This document shows positions 1-9,347 of a stretch of DNA of 56,216 nt, piece by piece. Numbering within the stretch: the stretch's first letter is position 1; each line of letters opens with the position of its first letter. The notes under the pieces are model-generated. The model was not told where the DNA came from. It did no database searches and saw nothing but the letters and a program-made list of their open reading frames with translations. The DNA is from Microcaldota archaeon. Its GTDB lineage: Archaea; Micrarchaeota; Micrarchaeia; Anstonellales; Bilamarchaeaceae. The stretch is from positions 1-56,216 of the forward strand of contig JAKEGJ010000025.1 of assembly GCA_022627495.1 (NCBI GenBank), in the 5' to 3' direction. The position numbers and the translations under genes are program-made.

Positions 1-83
1 AGCTCCACCACAATGCCAAGGTTGTGATGGAATGCTCCGAGGTGGGCTGATATGAAATCTGATGCGAACCTTCGAGGTGTCAC

Positions 84-92
84 ATTTATAAG
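84..92 (+). promoter_or_regulatory. TATA-like element upstream of the giant-protein operon
   Basis: An AT-rich ATTTATAAG lies in GC-rich DNA about 160 bp before the first gene. It would start transcription near position 115 and leave a leader of roughly 135 nt. No other AT-rich box is evident closer to the gene. Positions 1-83 hold no gene that I can support. Confidence 0.4.
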
Positions 93-250
93 GAATCACA
101 AGTGAAGTCAGTACGGTGTCCACAATGCCTGAAAAAACGGGAAGGCACGGGGAGTCCATTCGGGGCAGGCGACACCGGGCTTCCCCGGAAAATTTGCTGA
201 TTATGAATCATCGGAGATTACACGGGGGAGTGCAAACCAGGTGAGATGAC

Positions 251-583
251 ATGGCAAAGAAAAAAACGATCAAGGCAAGGGCTCCGAGGAAGGAGCTTGC
301 GGAGAAGAAGGTGCCGGTGCGGACGGATTCGGCGTCCGTCGAGGATGAGACCATCCGGCGCGTGAACAAGACGCTCACATCGATAGAGGACTTCCTCGCG
401 CGCTGGGACGCCGCCAAGACGAAGCCGGACGACATGTTCCCGGGCGTGGTGAAGATGCGCCAGTTCCGTGACGCATTGTCGCTGTGGCAGCGCGAGGCCG
501 TCAAGGCGAAGGGAAGGAAAGACGAGGAAAGCAGGATAAAGAGGCTCAAGGATTTCGTGCTGATTTGCAGGATGTACTCTTAG
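251..583 (+). CDS. small basic, highly charged protein of unknown function
   Basis: This 110-residue protein has a Lys/Arg-rich N-terminus followed by a predicted helical, charged body. I recognise no domain, signal peptide or membrane segment. The ATG is preceded by AGGTGA (239-244), a good match to the archaeal anti-Shine-Dalgarno sequence, at six-base spacing. Its TAG stop overlaps the GGTGA ribosome-binding site of the next gene, which starts 11 bp later. It is therefore probably translated together with the 2903-residue protein, and a role as a small partner of that protein is an inference from position only. Confidence 0.7.
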   Translation: MAKKKTIKARAPRKELAEKKVPVRTDSASVEDETIRRVNKTLTSIEDFLARWDAAKTKPDDMFPGVVKMRQFRDALSLWQREAVKAKGRKDEESRIKRLKDFVLICRMYS

Positions 584-593
584 GTGAACTCAT

Positions 594-3500
594 ATGGGTG
601 GCGGAAGACTCGGAAGGCAGGAAGGCGGGGAAGAGCAGAGGGAGCAGGCGCCGATTGCAATAGTGCCGACAAGGCGGCCCGTGGAAGAGAGCCAGGCAGT
701 GGCGCTGCGCTCGCGGCAGCAGTCGGTGGAGGCTGAAATCAGCTCGCTCGTGTCATATTCGCGCGGCATCCGCGTACCGGCGACAGGGCGGACGCTTGCG
801 GATATCGAAACCGAATGCACCAGGTTCACCCAGACGCTTGAGCGTCTGCAATTGAGCGACGTCCCGATACTGGGCAACAGGTACCGCGATGAAATACAGC
901 TCGTGCGCGACAGCGTTGAGCGGGCGAGAAGCGAGGCCCAGGCGGGGAATCTCGGCAGCGCAATCACGCTTCTCGGGCAGGCGCGCGAGCAGCTGAGCGC
1001 TGTTGGCGAGGTATTCAGCGCGCAGGTCGCATGGCGCATCGGAGGGGTTCCGCAGACCATCAGGATTGAGGGCATCGAGCCGGCGGAAGCTTTCGATTTG
1101 GCGATGGGCGCCATGGAGCTCCTTATCCGCGACGTCGGGACGGAACGGGAGGGAAGGTACCGCGCGGGCTATCGCGCCATACGCCTGTATTCCGACCAGG
1201 CCAACCAGCTCGCTTACAACGCGGACAACCCGCTGATCCAGCGCGAGAGGGACAGCCTGCTCGGCTTCATCATCCGCAAAGGCGAAGCGGCAAGGCGGGG
1301 AGACGCATACACCCGGGCCGAGGCCGCAGAGGACGAAAGGATGCTGCGCTCCTTCGAGGCGAACATACGGAGCATCCGCACGCAGGTCATCAGCAGCAAC
1401 ACGACCGCGCTGACGCAATGGCGCGACGTTTTGGCCGGGTTGTCTGCCCAGGAAGCGGATGCGCAGGCCCGCGCGAGGCTTGATGTGCTGCGAGCGGATC
1501 TGGAGACCGCGCTAACGAAGCTGCGTGCCGGACAGATGCTTTCGGCCGAGGATTTGCGCGCCCTCTCCAACAGGTACTACCTGCTCACCGGGCGCTCGCC
1601 GCCTCTTAGCGAAGACGAAAGGAGCGACATGCTGCGCGATGCGGCAAGGGATTTGCGCGGCACCGCACGCACAGCGCGCGACGGGACCGCGGAATGGTTC
1701 GGCGAGCAGGCGGTCGCGGCGCTCCGCGAAGGCAACAGGGAGCTTGCGGCGCTTGCGGTAGCCATGGGCATTCTCGAGCGCGCGGCGCGGGGCTCGAACC
1801 AGGGAGCGAGGGAGTACATCTCCTCATACTGGCAGATACATGATACGATTGCAGAGAGGAGGCCGGCGACGCCCGGGATGATGAGCGCGTACACGGGCCA
1901 GATAGAGCTTGCGACAGTCCTCGCAAACTCCGACCGGCTTGCCCGCGACTTCGCGCGGGGCGGCACCCGGGAGAAGCGCGAGCGCGTGACGAACGCTGCG
2001 GCGCAGGCGCGGGAGCGGCTAAGAGGCGGAGATGCGGAGGGCGCAAAGAGAATACTCAACATGGCCAGGGCGTACGGGGACCTGCTCGCCGCCAATCAGT
2101 ACGGGACATGGACCGGCTCATCCGAAATGGAGGCGGCCATAGACCTTGAACTGCAGGGCCAGAACGCCGAGACCAGATTCGGCAATGCAGTCATCCACAA
2201 CCAGTTCAGCGCGGAGTGCGCCAGGTTCGTTCCGGCGATAGCGGACTGGGGACGCGGGATATCGGCGCAAAAGGCGGCAGTCGACGCGGCTCTTGAGAAG
2301 GTGAATGAACTGGCCAGGCAGGGGAACGCGCGGGAAGCCCAGCGCGTCCTCACGCTCATCGTGATGTACACCGACGCAGTGGAACGGCTGGGCGTCCGGC
2401 GCGGAGGGCAGATTGTCTCGCTAAGCGAGGGGGATTTGCGCACCGTCCGCGGCATGGAGAGGTCGCTTGGCGCCCTTGTGCGCGGGGAGCAGATGGTCGA
2501 TGCCAGGGAAATCGAAACCGCGTTCATGGAGAGCTTCAACTCTGCCCAGCAGGGATTTGTCGAGCGCGAGGCCGTGCGCCTTGAAGGGCTCATGCGCACG
2601 CGGCCAATCGGGAACGACGTGGTCACGGAGGCCCTCCGGACGGCGAGGAGCAGGGCCCGGGCCAGCGACTACCGCGGCGCGATAACGCTCCTGGAATTCG
2701 TGAGGTACTACTACGGGGAGCCGGCAGCCGCAGTCGCAGCCACCGGCGGAAGGCCCGCATCATCTGCAAGAAGCGAGGGGTGGAGGTACGTCCTTTTTGC
2801 CGGGCGGGGCAGCGAAAGGGTTTCAGGCTACGCTCGGGGGAAGCAGGACCTGCTCGACGCTATTCGGATGGAAATCAACGCGGACTCCCAGCAGGCGCAC
2901 CTTGCCGCAGCCCAGCTTATGGACCGCGGCTCGCAGCGCATCGCGCAGGTGGAGGCGCTGCAGAACGACCGCATGCCGATTTACCGCAGGTACATGGGCC
3001 TCGACAATTTCGTAGAGGGCCAGGCGGACACGCGGGGAAGGATTCCGCTCGGCGAGCGTTCCGGCAACAGGTATCCGGATTATTTGGACCTTGCTGCGGT
3101 GCGCGCCTTTGAGGCGGCGAATCCGGCGGATTCGGTCACATCCAGGGGCCCGACGCTCGCCCAGCTGCTCGACCAGCTGACAGACGCCGCGAACCGCGGC
3201 GACACCGCTTCATACCAGAGGGCCAGGGAGGCGTTCAACGCGAGGTTCGCGATAGTCGCATCCAGGGCGACAAGGGCGCGCGGCATCGACAGCGCAACCG
3301 CCCAGCTCCGCGACCTGGACGCCTCGATACGCGAACTCCGCACGCTTTATGGCGCTACCCCGCCCGCTGCCGTCACGACCAGGCTCGACACGCTTGAGCG
3401 CGCAAGGGCGGATTTGTCCCGCAGGTTCACGGAGGCGCGCAGGACGAGCGGCGAACTGCCTACCGGCGAGTATTCCCGCCTCCTTGTCAGCTACGACCGC

Positions 3501-6500
3501 GAGAGGCGCCTTGCCGTCAGCTACTCGTTCCTTTCTAGCCAGATAGAATTGAACGACCAGTACCGCAGGATGGTCAGCCTGCAGAGCGCAGGCCAGCTGA
3601 TGACGTTCGCGAAGACGTTCCTTGAAGCAGCCAGGCCGCACCTGGTCACTGCACGCGAGGCGATTGTCGCAGGGGACATGGCCCTGGCCGAAACAGAGTT
3701 TCGGGCCGGAATGTACGAGAGGAGGTGCGCCCTCGGCGTGTACAACGCCGATAACGCGCTCACGCTCACGCGCTCGGATTCGTGGACCAGGGGCCTCTCA
3801 GAGATGTGGACGTTCATAACGGACAACGACGCATACTGGAGCAGCTCCGCGCCCCGGGGAGGGAGCTATCCCGCTTACGAGGGATACCAGAACATGATGA
3901 CAGACGGGTTCCACGATATCCTTTTCGGCACGGGATCGAGGGAGGAGAGGTCGCGCATAGACCGCCTCTTCAATTCCGGGAGGGTGGTGGAGCTGTCCGT
4001 GCTCACGATACCGGCGGACAACATGAGCCAGGTCCTTTCCGACTTCGTGCCCGACCAGCGCAGGATTGCCCAGCAGGCCCGCGATGCAGTAGCCGCATCC
4101 AGGGCTGGAAACCAGGCCGAGGCGGACCGCCTGCTCGCCCAGGCAGAGAGCACGTGGAGGGCGATGTCCGCAAGAGCCGAGGACAACCAGTGGTGGGGCA
4201 ACGCCATCGCCGTAGTCGCGGCGCTGGGCATCAGCCTGGTCCCGGGAGGAGGGTGGATTGTAGGCGGCTCCATCTTCACCACGATGGCCTTCGACAGGGT
4301 GGCATCGGAGTATAATGCATACGGCGAGGCATCGACCGAGGCATGGGCCATGCTCGCGCTTACCGTCGTCACGATGGGACTCGGAGGGGCGGCTGCGCTT
4401 ACCCGCTCTGCGGCCCTCACGGCGGAAGCCGCAGGCGCGACCAATGCCGCAAGGCTGCTGACCGCATCAAGGGCGCTGACTTATACGACGCTCGGGATAG
4501 GGGTCGGCTTCTCGGCATACGCAGGCTATGAGGCGGTCCAGGCATTCCGGGCAGGCCGCACCAGGGACGGCGTCCTCATGACGGGCATGGCGCTGTTCCC
4601 GTTCGCCCACATGACGGGCGCAAGGGGATGGCGGGCTTTGCGAAGCAGGGCCGGAAGGGGCGCGTTGGAAGTTGAGACCGCCCTTGAGGAGTTGGAACCT
4701 TCGGTCCAGAGGCCGGCGGTCGAAATCGAGGTCACCGAAACGACGCAGGCACGCAGGGCGCAGGAGCTCCGCAGCCCCAACCGCCTCTGGGAATTCCTGA
4801 GGGACTTTGCAGGGCGCGATTCGGCAGGCAGGGCCGCGCTTCTCGAAACGCTGCCGGAAAGCGTCCGGCCGTCGATTGCGCGCCTGGCTGATTTGCCGGT
4901 CATACGGACTGCGCTGGAAAGCGGCGCGCTGAACGAAGTGGCGATGTCCGCCCTCAGGAGGACAATCGCGACATTCGAAGGCCCGAGGCCCGGGCCCGGA
5001 GGCCCGCAGGGAACGAGGCCGCAATGGGAATCGTCCGGCTGGCTGTCCGGTTTCCGCGGCATAGAGAACTTCAGATCTTTCCTCGCAGACCTTCTTGTCC
5101 CGGAAGGGGCTCCGGCCGCGAGGCTTAACGCGCGAGACGTCGCACAGGGAAGGCTCGCGCAGCTGCGCGCGGCAAACCCCGATGCGGGAAGGATAGTGGA
5201 CGGGCTGCTGAGGAACCCGTCAGTTGCCGATTCAATCCAAAGCGGCACCGACTCGCCCCTGTCGAACCGGATGATTGACCTTGCCCTAAACGGCAGGGCG
5301 GCTGAGCGCGGAAGGCCCGCGGTGCAGGGAATCAGGCAGATGATACCCCAGGAGATTGCCGCCGCGGAGCAGGAAGCGGTTGCCGTGTACGAGCAGGAAG
5401 TGCAGATGGCTGTGGGCTACCGCGGACCGTTCGAGGTCGGAACCCGCCCATCCGGAGAGCCGGCGGCGGGCGCAGGGCGCATGCAGCCGCCGCGCGCAAT
5501 GGCAGGCGAAGGCCCGGGCGCAGGCGGAGGCCGCGGGATTGGCGGAGGTGCGCCGGTGCCGGGAACGGCCGGGCCTGCTGAAGGCGGAACCACGGCAGGC
5601 GGGGGCAGGGCACCGGGTGCCGGAGGCGGAAGGGGCGGCGGCGGGAGGCAGGCCGCGCCAAGAGGGCCGCAGGAAGCGGCGCCGGCGGCTCCAAGCGAGG
5701 ATGCGGCGGCAGCGGCTGCAGCCGAACGGGGCGCGTCCAGGGTGATTGTTGAAAGGCACGGCATACTTGAGCGCATGGGCGGCGCGATAGCCGGACGCTA
5801 CCGCGCGTTCCGGGCGAACCGCGCGGCAAGGCGGGCGGCTCCGGCAACGCCGGAAGAGTTCGTCGCAAATGCAAGGCGCGCCCTTGACGACACGCTAGCA
5901 TCTGCGGCCAGGCCGGATGAGATTCCCCGGGTGATAGAATCCGCGGTGCAGGGGCTTGATGCGGCCGCGCAGGCGGAGATTGCCGGCGCGGTGAGGACAG
6001 CGCCGCAACGCATAGCGGAAATGATGAAATCGCTCTGGCGCAGGGCGAACGAAAGGGGGATGCCGAAACCCCAGCGCAGGCAGGCATGGAGGACCATGAC
6101 AAGGCTCTATGCGCCGGACAATGTGCGCGCAGCGCTCGAGGTCATGGCAAGGACCGACCCGGAGCTTGCGACGATACTGAGGCAGACGGATGCGGTGATT
6201 GTGACGGCTGCGAGGACGGCCCGTTTGCCCCTGGGAAATTTCCGCTCCAGGCTTGCAGTCGCCGGAATGGGCGATGACGCGCTCTTCATGGTGGAGACCT
6301 TGGAGAGGGCGGCCCAGCGGCCCCTGCTGGATGCGAGGGCACGGGCGCGAGAATTGGAAACCGCGACCATACCGCGGCTCGAGGACCAGCTTGCGAGCGC
6401 AAGAAGGACGGCCGAGGTGGCGCATGGAAGGGCGAGGACGCGCGCGGATGCCCGCGTTGCAGCGCTTGAGAATCAACTGGGACGGGCGCAGGGCGAATTG

Positions 6501-9305
6501 TCGCAGGTGCAGGGCCTGCTCCAGGACCCGTCGCGCGCGCCGCTTGCGGCGACCGAGCGCCTGCTGGGCATGAGGCTTGTGCCATCCGAGCGCGGCCCGG
6601 TGATTGCGAGACTGCAGGATGCGGGCATCATCACGCCGGACACGGTCCTGCAGGAAGTCATTTCCGCCGGAAGGCGGGCTGAGGTTGCGCTAAGCGCGAT
6701 AGATACGGCGGGCGACCCGGTGGCAACCGCATTCAAGGCGGGCGTGGAACGCTCGCTTACGAGGAGCACGGACAATCTGTCTACGAGCCTGGACGACGTC
6801 CTGCTCACCACTCTGCGCAGCGACGAAATGGCAAGGGCGGTCGGGCGGCGTTTCAACCCGAGGGTGGAGGAGATGTACCGGGGAGCGGTCCGCGACGGCA
6901 CCCTGAACGAGGTGCTTGGCCGGATGGATACGCTGCCATCGGAAGTCGGCGATGGAATCGGCGGTTTTGCCAGGAACGCGCGCGCCACGATGGCCGAGGA
7001 TTTCGCGCTCATGATGTCCCTGGGGGAGCGCGCGACGAGCGCTGTCGGAACCGGCACGGGCGTCATTGGCAATTCGGGCGCGGAGTTCCAGACCATGGGC
7101 CAGAGATTCGGGAACTGGTGGGCCCAGAGCTGGGCGAGGGGCACCGTCAGATGGCTCTTCAGGAGCCCGGTCGGTGAGCCTGGGACTGCCGGCTATGGCG
7201 AGTATTCGAGGTTCACCCAATATTATCTTAGGGCAGGGCGCGAGATACTCCGGACGACTCCGGAAGGCATGACGATGGCCCGACTCGGGGGCTGGGCGAG
7301 AATCGGCGTGCAGGTCGCCATCTGGGGAACCGAAAGCTATTTCCTCGGACGCAAGGCGTATGGCATATACCGGACAATCACCGGCGCAGCGACTGTGCAG
7401 GAAGGGATTGAAAGATGCAGGCGCGAATTCGGATTCAACTGCAGCGAAGACAGCGCCCGGTTCATCATGAGCCGCGGCGGCGCCGATTTCTTCGCATACC
7501 TGCCCAACATCTTCCCGCGCGGAACCGAGCGCAGGCCGGAAAACGCGGCTGATTTGCAAAGGGCGATGGAGCGGCAGGAAATCATGATAGACCCGAACCG
7601 GCTGGATGAAGCCATCAGGGACGGGGACCGGATGTACGGTCAGCTTTCGGGAATAAACAGCCTGCTGGATTTGCGCACGCGGGGAAGCGCTGAAGAGAGG
7701 CAGAGCGCCGAGCGCGACCTTGCGGCAATCCTGACGCCGTGGGGAATCACCGTTGCGAATGCCGACGCGCTTCTCGCCCGCGAGGGCAAGAGGGCCCTGG
7801 ACATCACCGACATGGTGGATTTGCGCAGGGACGACTGGGTGAGGCGCGGCGTGGCCGTGCGCTTCCGCGATGTCGTAGTGGAGACGTTCCTGCTGGATAC
7901 GGGCATCGGATTCCGCAGGGGTGAAGGGACCGCAAGGTTCCTTGTCGATAATCCGGATGTTTTTGCCAGGCTCTGGAACATGGTGCAGGCCGGCAACGTG
8001 CCGCTGGCTTATGTGGATGACGCGCTTGCCTCGCTGATGCGCGAAGGCGTGCTCGCAGGCATCCGGGGGCAGATTCCATCGGGCAGGACGCTTGAAGCGC
8101 TGATTATGGAAAACCTGACAGCGGCGAATGTGTATTTCGAGACTGGGATACCGCGCAATTCGTTTATCGGCAGGCTTGATGACCGGGCTGCGCAGGACCC
8201 GGCTCTGAGGACCGTCCTCGAAACCATTCTTTCGCAGTACCGCGGCAATGCTGCGGCCATGGGCGCGTTCAGGGGGTTCGCCATGCTGGATACCGAGGAG
8301 ATTTACGGCAACCCGGCCGAGCTTGCGACGCTGATTGTGGAGAACCCGCAGAACGCGATTGAAGTCGCGAGGCAGCGCGGATTCGTGGGAGTCGGCCTGC
8401 TCCTGGCCATCGACCCGACGATACGCAACCTTCCGCCGGCAAGGCAGACTGAAATAGTGCGCTTCGTGCGCGACCACTCGGATGCCGGCCACGGGGTGCT
8501 GCGTTGGATAGACGCCCACAGGATAAACATCGGGGGCAACCTGGGGAACATCCTGAACGATTTGGCTTCGACCGATGCGGCAGCTTCGATGACTGCGGCA
8601 CAGCTTTACACGCCGGACCAGATGGGATACCTCGACCGCCAGGCCGAGCGCTTCAAGGGGAGGGGCTGGTGGAGGGGCCAGACGCCGTCCGAAATCCGGG
8701 CAGAGCGCGAGCGGGCTGCGCAGAGGGGTCCCCCTGCACCAGGACAGGGAGCGCCGGCAGCCCAGCAGCGCGCGCAGACACGTGAAGAGCAGATACGCGA
8801 TGAAGCGAGGCCGAGGGCCGCAAGGCGGCCCGGCTTCGAGACTGCGACGCCGACACGGAGGGAGGACCAGCCGATAGTGGTCGCGTTGACGCCGCAGATG
8901 CGCCAGCAGGCAGGCGCGTTCTTTTCCAGCGAACGCGGAGCGCAGCTCGGGCTCGCGCTGGACGGCCTTCTTGCAGGGATGTACAGGGACACAAGAGGGG
9001 ACGGCGTATACCTGCGCGAACTTTACGGCGAATCGGCTCGGGACGCGGACAACAATCCTGTCGCGCCCGAAGCGGCAAGGACCGCAATCCGCGAGGAGAT
9101 TTTCCGCATCCTCATGAGCACGAGCCCGCCGGAAGTGACGATGCGCGGTACATGGGGCATAACGATAACCGGCAGCGGGGACTCGATGCGTGTGACGATT
9201 GACATGGGCCGCGCACGCGACCCGCTGCGCAACCGCATCCGTCAATACGTGATGGAGCAGAGGAGGGGAAGGCAGCCGCCGGCAGGCGAAGGCGCATCCA
9301 GGTAG
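594..9305 (+). CDS. giant 2903-residue helical-repeat protein with a central hydrophobic region
   Basis: The ATG follows GGTGA (583-587), which overlaps the upstream stop. No signal peptide is visible. Residues about 110-1200 contain around ten TPR-like helical hairpins of the form LxxGNxxxAxxxLxxA, for example near residues 113, 376, 475, 573, 687, 1023 and 1169. Residues about 1200-1345 hold several hydrophobic stretches that could be membrane spans. A Gly/Pro/Ala-rich linker covers about 1617-1710. A coiled coil follows at about 1906-1976, then another hydrophobic aromatic segment near 2232-2252 and a helical C-terminus with a second Pro/Ala/Gln-rich linker. Composition is strongly Arg- and Ala-rich. 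I recognise no enzyme domain. It is probably a membrane-associated scaffold; this is inference. It belongs to a coupled three-gene operon with the small protein before it and the SGNH protein after it. Confidence 0.8.
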   Translation: MGGGRLGRQEGGEEQREQAPIAIVPTRRPVEESQAVALRSRQQSVEAEISSLVSYSRGIRVPATGRTLADIETECTRFTQTLERLQLSDVPILGNRYRDEIQLVRDSVERARSEAQAGNLGSAITLLGQAREQLSAVGEVFSAQVAWRIGGVPQTIRIEGIEPAEAFDLAMGAMELLIRDVGTEREGRYRAGYRAIRLYSDQANQLAYNADNPLIQRERDSLLGFIIRKGEAARRGDAYTRAEAAEDERMLRSFEANIRSIRTQVISSNTTALTQWRDVLAGLSAQEADAQARARLDVLRADLETALTKLRAGQMLSAEDLRALSNRYYLLTGRSPPLSEDERSDMLRDAARDLRGTARTARDGTAEWFGEQAVAALREGNRELAALAVAMGILERAARGSNQGAREYISSYWQIHDTIAERRPATPGMMSAYTGQIELATVLANSDRLARDFARGGTREKRERVTNAAAQARERLRGGDAEGAKRILNMARAYGDLLAANQYGTWTGSSEMEAAIDLELQGQNAETRFGNAVIHNQFSAECARFVPAIADWGRGISAQKAAVDAALEKVNELARQGNAREAQRVLTLIVMYTDAVERLGVRRGGQIVSLSEGDLRTVRGMERSLGALVRGEQMVDAREIETAFMESFNSAQQGFVEREAVRLEGLMRTRPIGNDVVTEALRTARSRARASDYRGAITLLEFVRYYYGEPAAAVAATGGRPASSARSEGWRYVLFAGRGSERVSGYARGKQDLLDAIRMEINADSQQAHLAAAQLMDRGSQRIAQVEALQNDRMPIYRRYMGLDNFVEGQADTRGRIPLGERSGNRYPDYLDLAAVRAFEAANPADSVTSRGPTLAQLLDQLTDAANRGDTASYQRAREAFNARFAIVASRATRARGIDSATAQLRDLDASIRELRTLYGATPPAAVTTRLDTLERARADLSRRFTEARRTSGELPTGEYSRLLVSYDRERRLAVSYSFLSSQIELNDQYRRMVSLQSAGQLMTFAKTFLEAARPHLVTAREAIVAGDMALAETEFRAGMYERRCALGVYNADNALTLTRSDSWTRGLSEMWTFITDNDAYWSSSAPRGGSYPAYEGYQNMMTDGFHDILFGTGSREERSRIDRLFNSGRVVELSVLTIPADNMSQVLSDFVPDQRRIAQQARDAVAASRAGNQAEADRLLAQAESTWRAMSARAEDNQWWGNAIAVVAALGISLVPGGGWIVGGSIFTTMAFDRVASEYNAYGEASTEAWAMLALTVVTMGLGGAAALTRSAALTAEAAGATNAARLLTASRALTYTTLGIGVGFSAYAGYEAVQAFRAGRTRDGVLMTGMALFPFAHMTGARGWRALRSRAGRGALEVETALEELEPSVQRPAVEIEVTETTQARRAQELRSPNRLWEFLRDFAGRDSAGRAALLETLPESVRPSIARLADLPVIRTALESGALNEVAMSALRRTIATFEGPRPGPGGPQGTRPQWESSGWLSGFRGIENFRSFLADLLVPEGAPAARLNARDVAQGRLAQLRAANPDAGRIVDGLLRNPSVADSIQSGTDSPLSNRMIDLALNGRAAERGRPAVQGIRQMIPQEIAAAEQEAVAVYEQEVQMAVGYRGPFEVGTRPSGEPAAGAGRMQPPRAMAGEGPGAGGGRGIGGGAPVPGTAGPAEGGTTAGGGRAPGAGGGRGGGGRQAAPRGPQEAAPAAPSEDAAAAAAAERGASRVIVERHGILERMGGAIAGRYRAFRANRAARRAAPATPEEFVANARRALDDTLASAARPDEIPRVIESAVQGLDAAAQAEIAGAVRTAPQRIAEMMKSLWRRANERGMPKPQRRQAWRTMTRLYAPDNVRAALEVMARTDPELATILRQTDAVIVTAARTARLPLGNFRSRLAVAGMGDDALFMVETLERAAQRPLLDARARARELETATIPRLEDQLASARRTAEVAHGRARTRADARVAALENQLGRAQGELSQVQGLLQDPSRAPLAATERLLGMRLVPSERGPVIARLQDAGIITPDTVLQEVISAGRRAEVALSAIDTAGDPVATAFKAGVERSLTRSTDNLSTSLDDVLLTTLRSDEMARAVGRRFNPRVEEMYRGAVRDGTLNEVLGRMDTLPSEVGDGIGGFARNARATMAEDFALMMSLGERATSAVGTGTGVIGNSGAEFQTMGQRFGNWWAQSWARGTVRWLFRSPVGEPGTAGYGEYSRFTQYYLRAGREILRTTPEGMTMARLGGWARIGVQVAIWGTESYFLGRKAYGIYRTITGAATVQEGIERCRREFGFNCSEDSARFIMSRGGADFFAYLPNIFPRGTERRPENAADLQRAMERQEIMIDPNRLDEAIRDGDRMYGQLSGINSLLDLRTRGSAEERQSAERDLAAILTPWGITVANADALLAREGKRALDITDMVDLRRDDWVRRGVAVRFRDVVVETFLLDTGIGFRRGEGTARFLVDNPDVFARLWNMVQAGNVPLAYVDDALASLMREGVLAGIRGQIPSGRTLEALIMENLTAANVYFETGIPRNSFIGRLDDRAAQDPALRTVLETILSQYRGNAAAMGAFRGFAMLDTEEIYGNPAELATLIVENPQNAIEVARQRGFVGVGLLLAIDPTIRNLPPARQTEIVRFVRDHSDAGHGVLRWIDAHRINIGGNLGNILNDLASTDAAASMTAAQLYTPDQMGYLDRQAERFKGRGWWRGQTPSEIRAERERAAQRGPPAPGQGAPAAQQRAQTREEQIRDEARPRAARRPGFETATPTRREDQPIVVALTPQMRQQAGAFFSSERGAQLGLALDGLLAGMYRDTRGDGVYLRELYGESARDADNNPVAPEAARTAIREEIFRILMSTSPPEVTMRGTWGITITGSGDSMRVTIDMGRARDPLRNRIRQYVMEQRRGRQPPAGEGASR

Positions 9306-9347
9306 GCATAGGAGAAATGCACAAAACAATAATCAAGAGGTAAGAGC

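Noticed and set aside
25-66. Possible C/D-box small RNA (GTGATGG ... CTGA ... TGATATGA ... CTGA)
   Set aside because: The boxes are present loosely, but the second guide space is only a few bases and no target complementarity could be shown.
6690-9329. 879-residue antisense open frame opposite the giant helical-repeat gene
   Set aside because: GC-rich, Arg-rich coding DNA produces long antisense frames. This one has no ribosome-binding site, is His/Arg/Pro-rich without domain logic, and overlaps a better gene fully.
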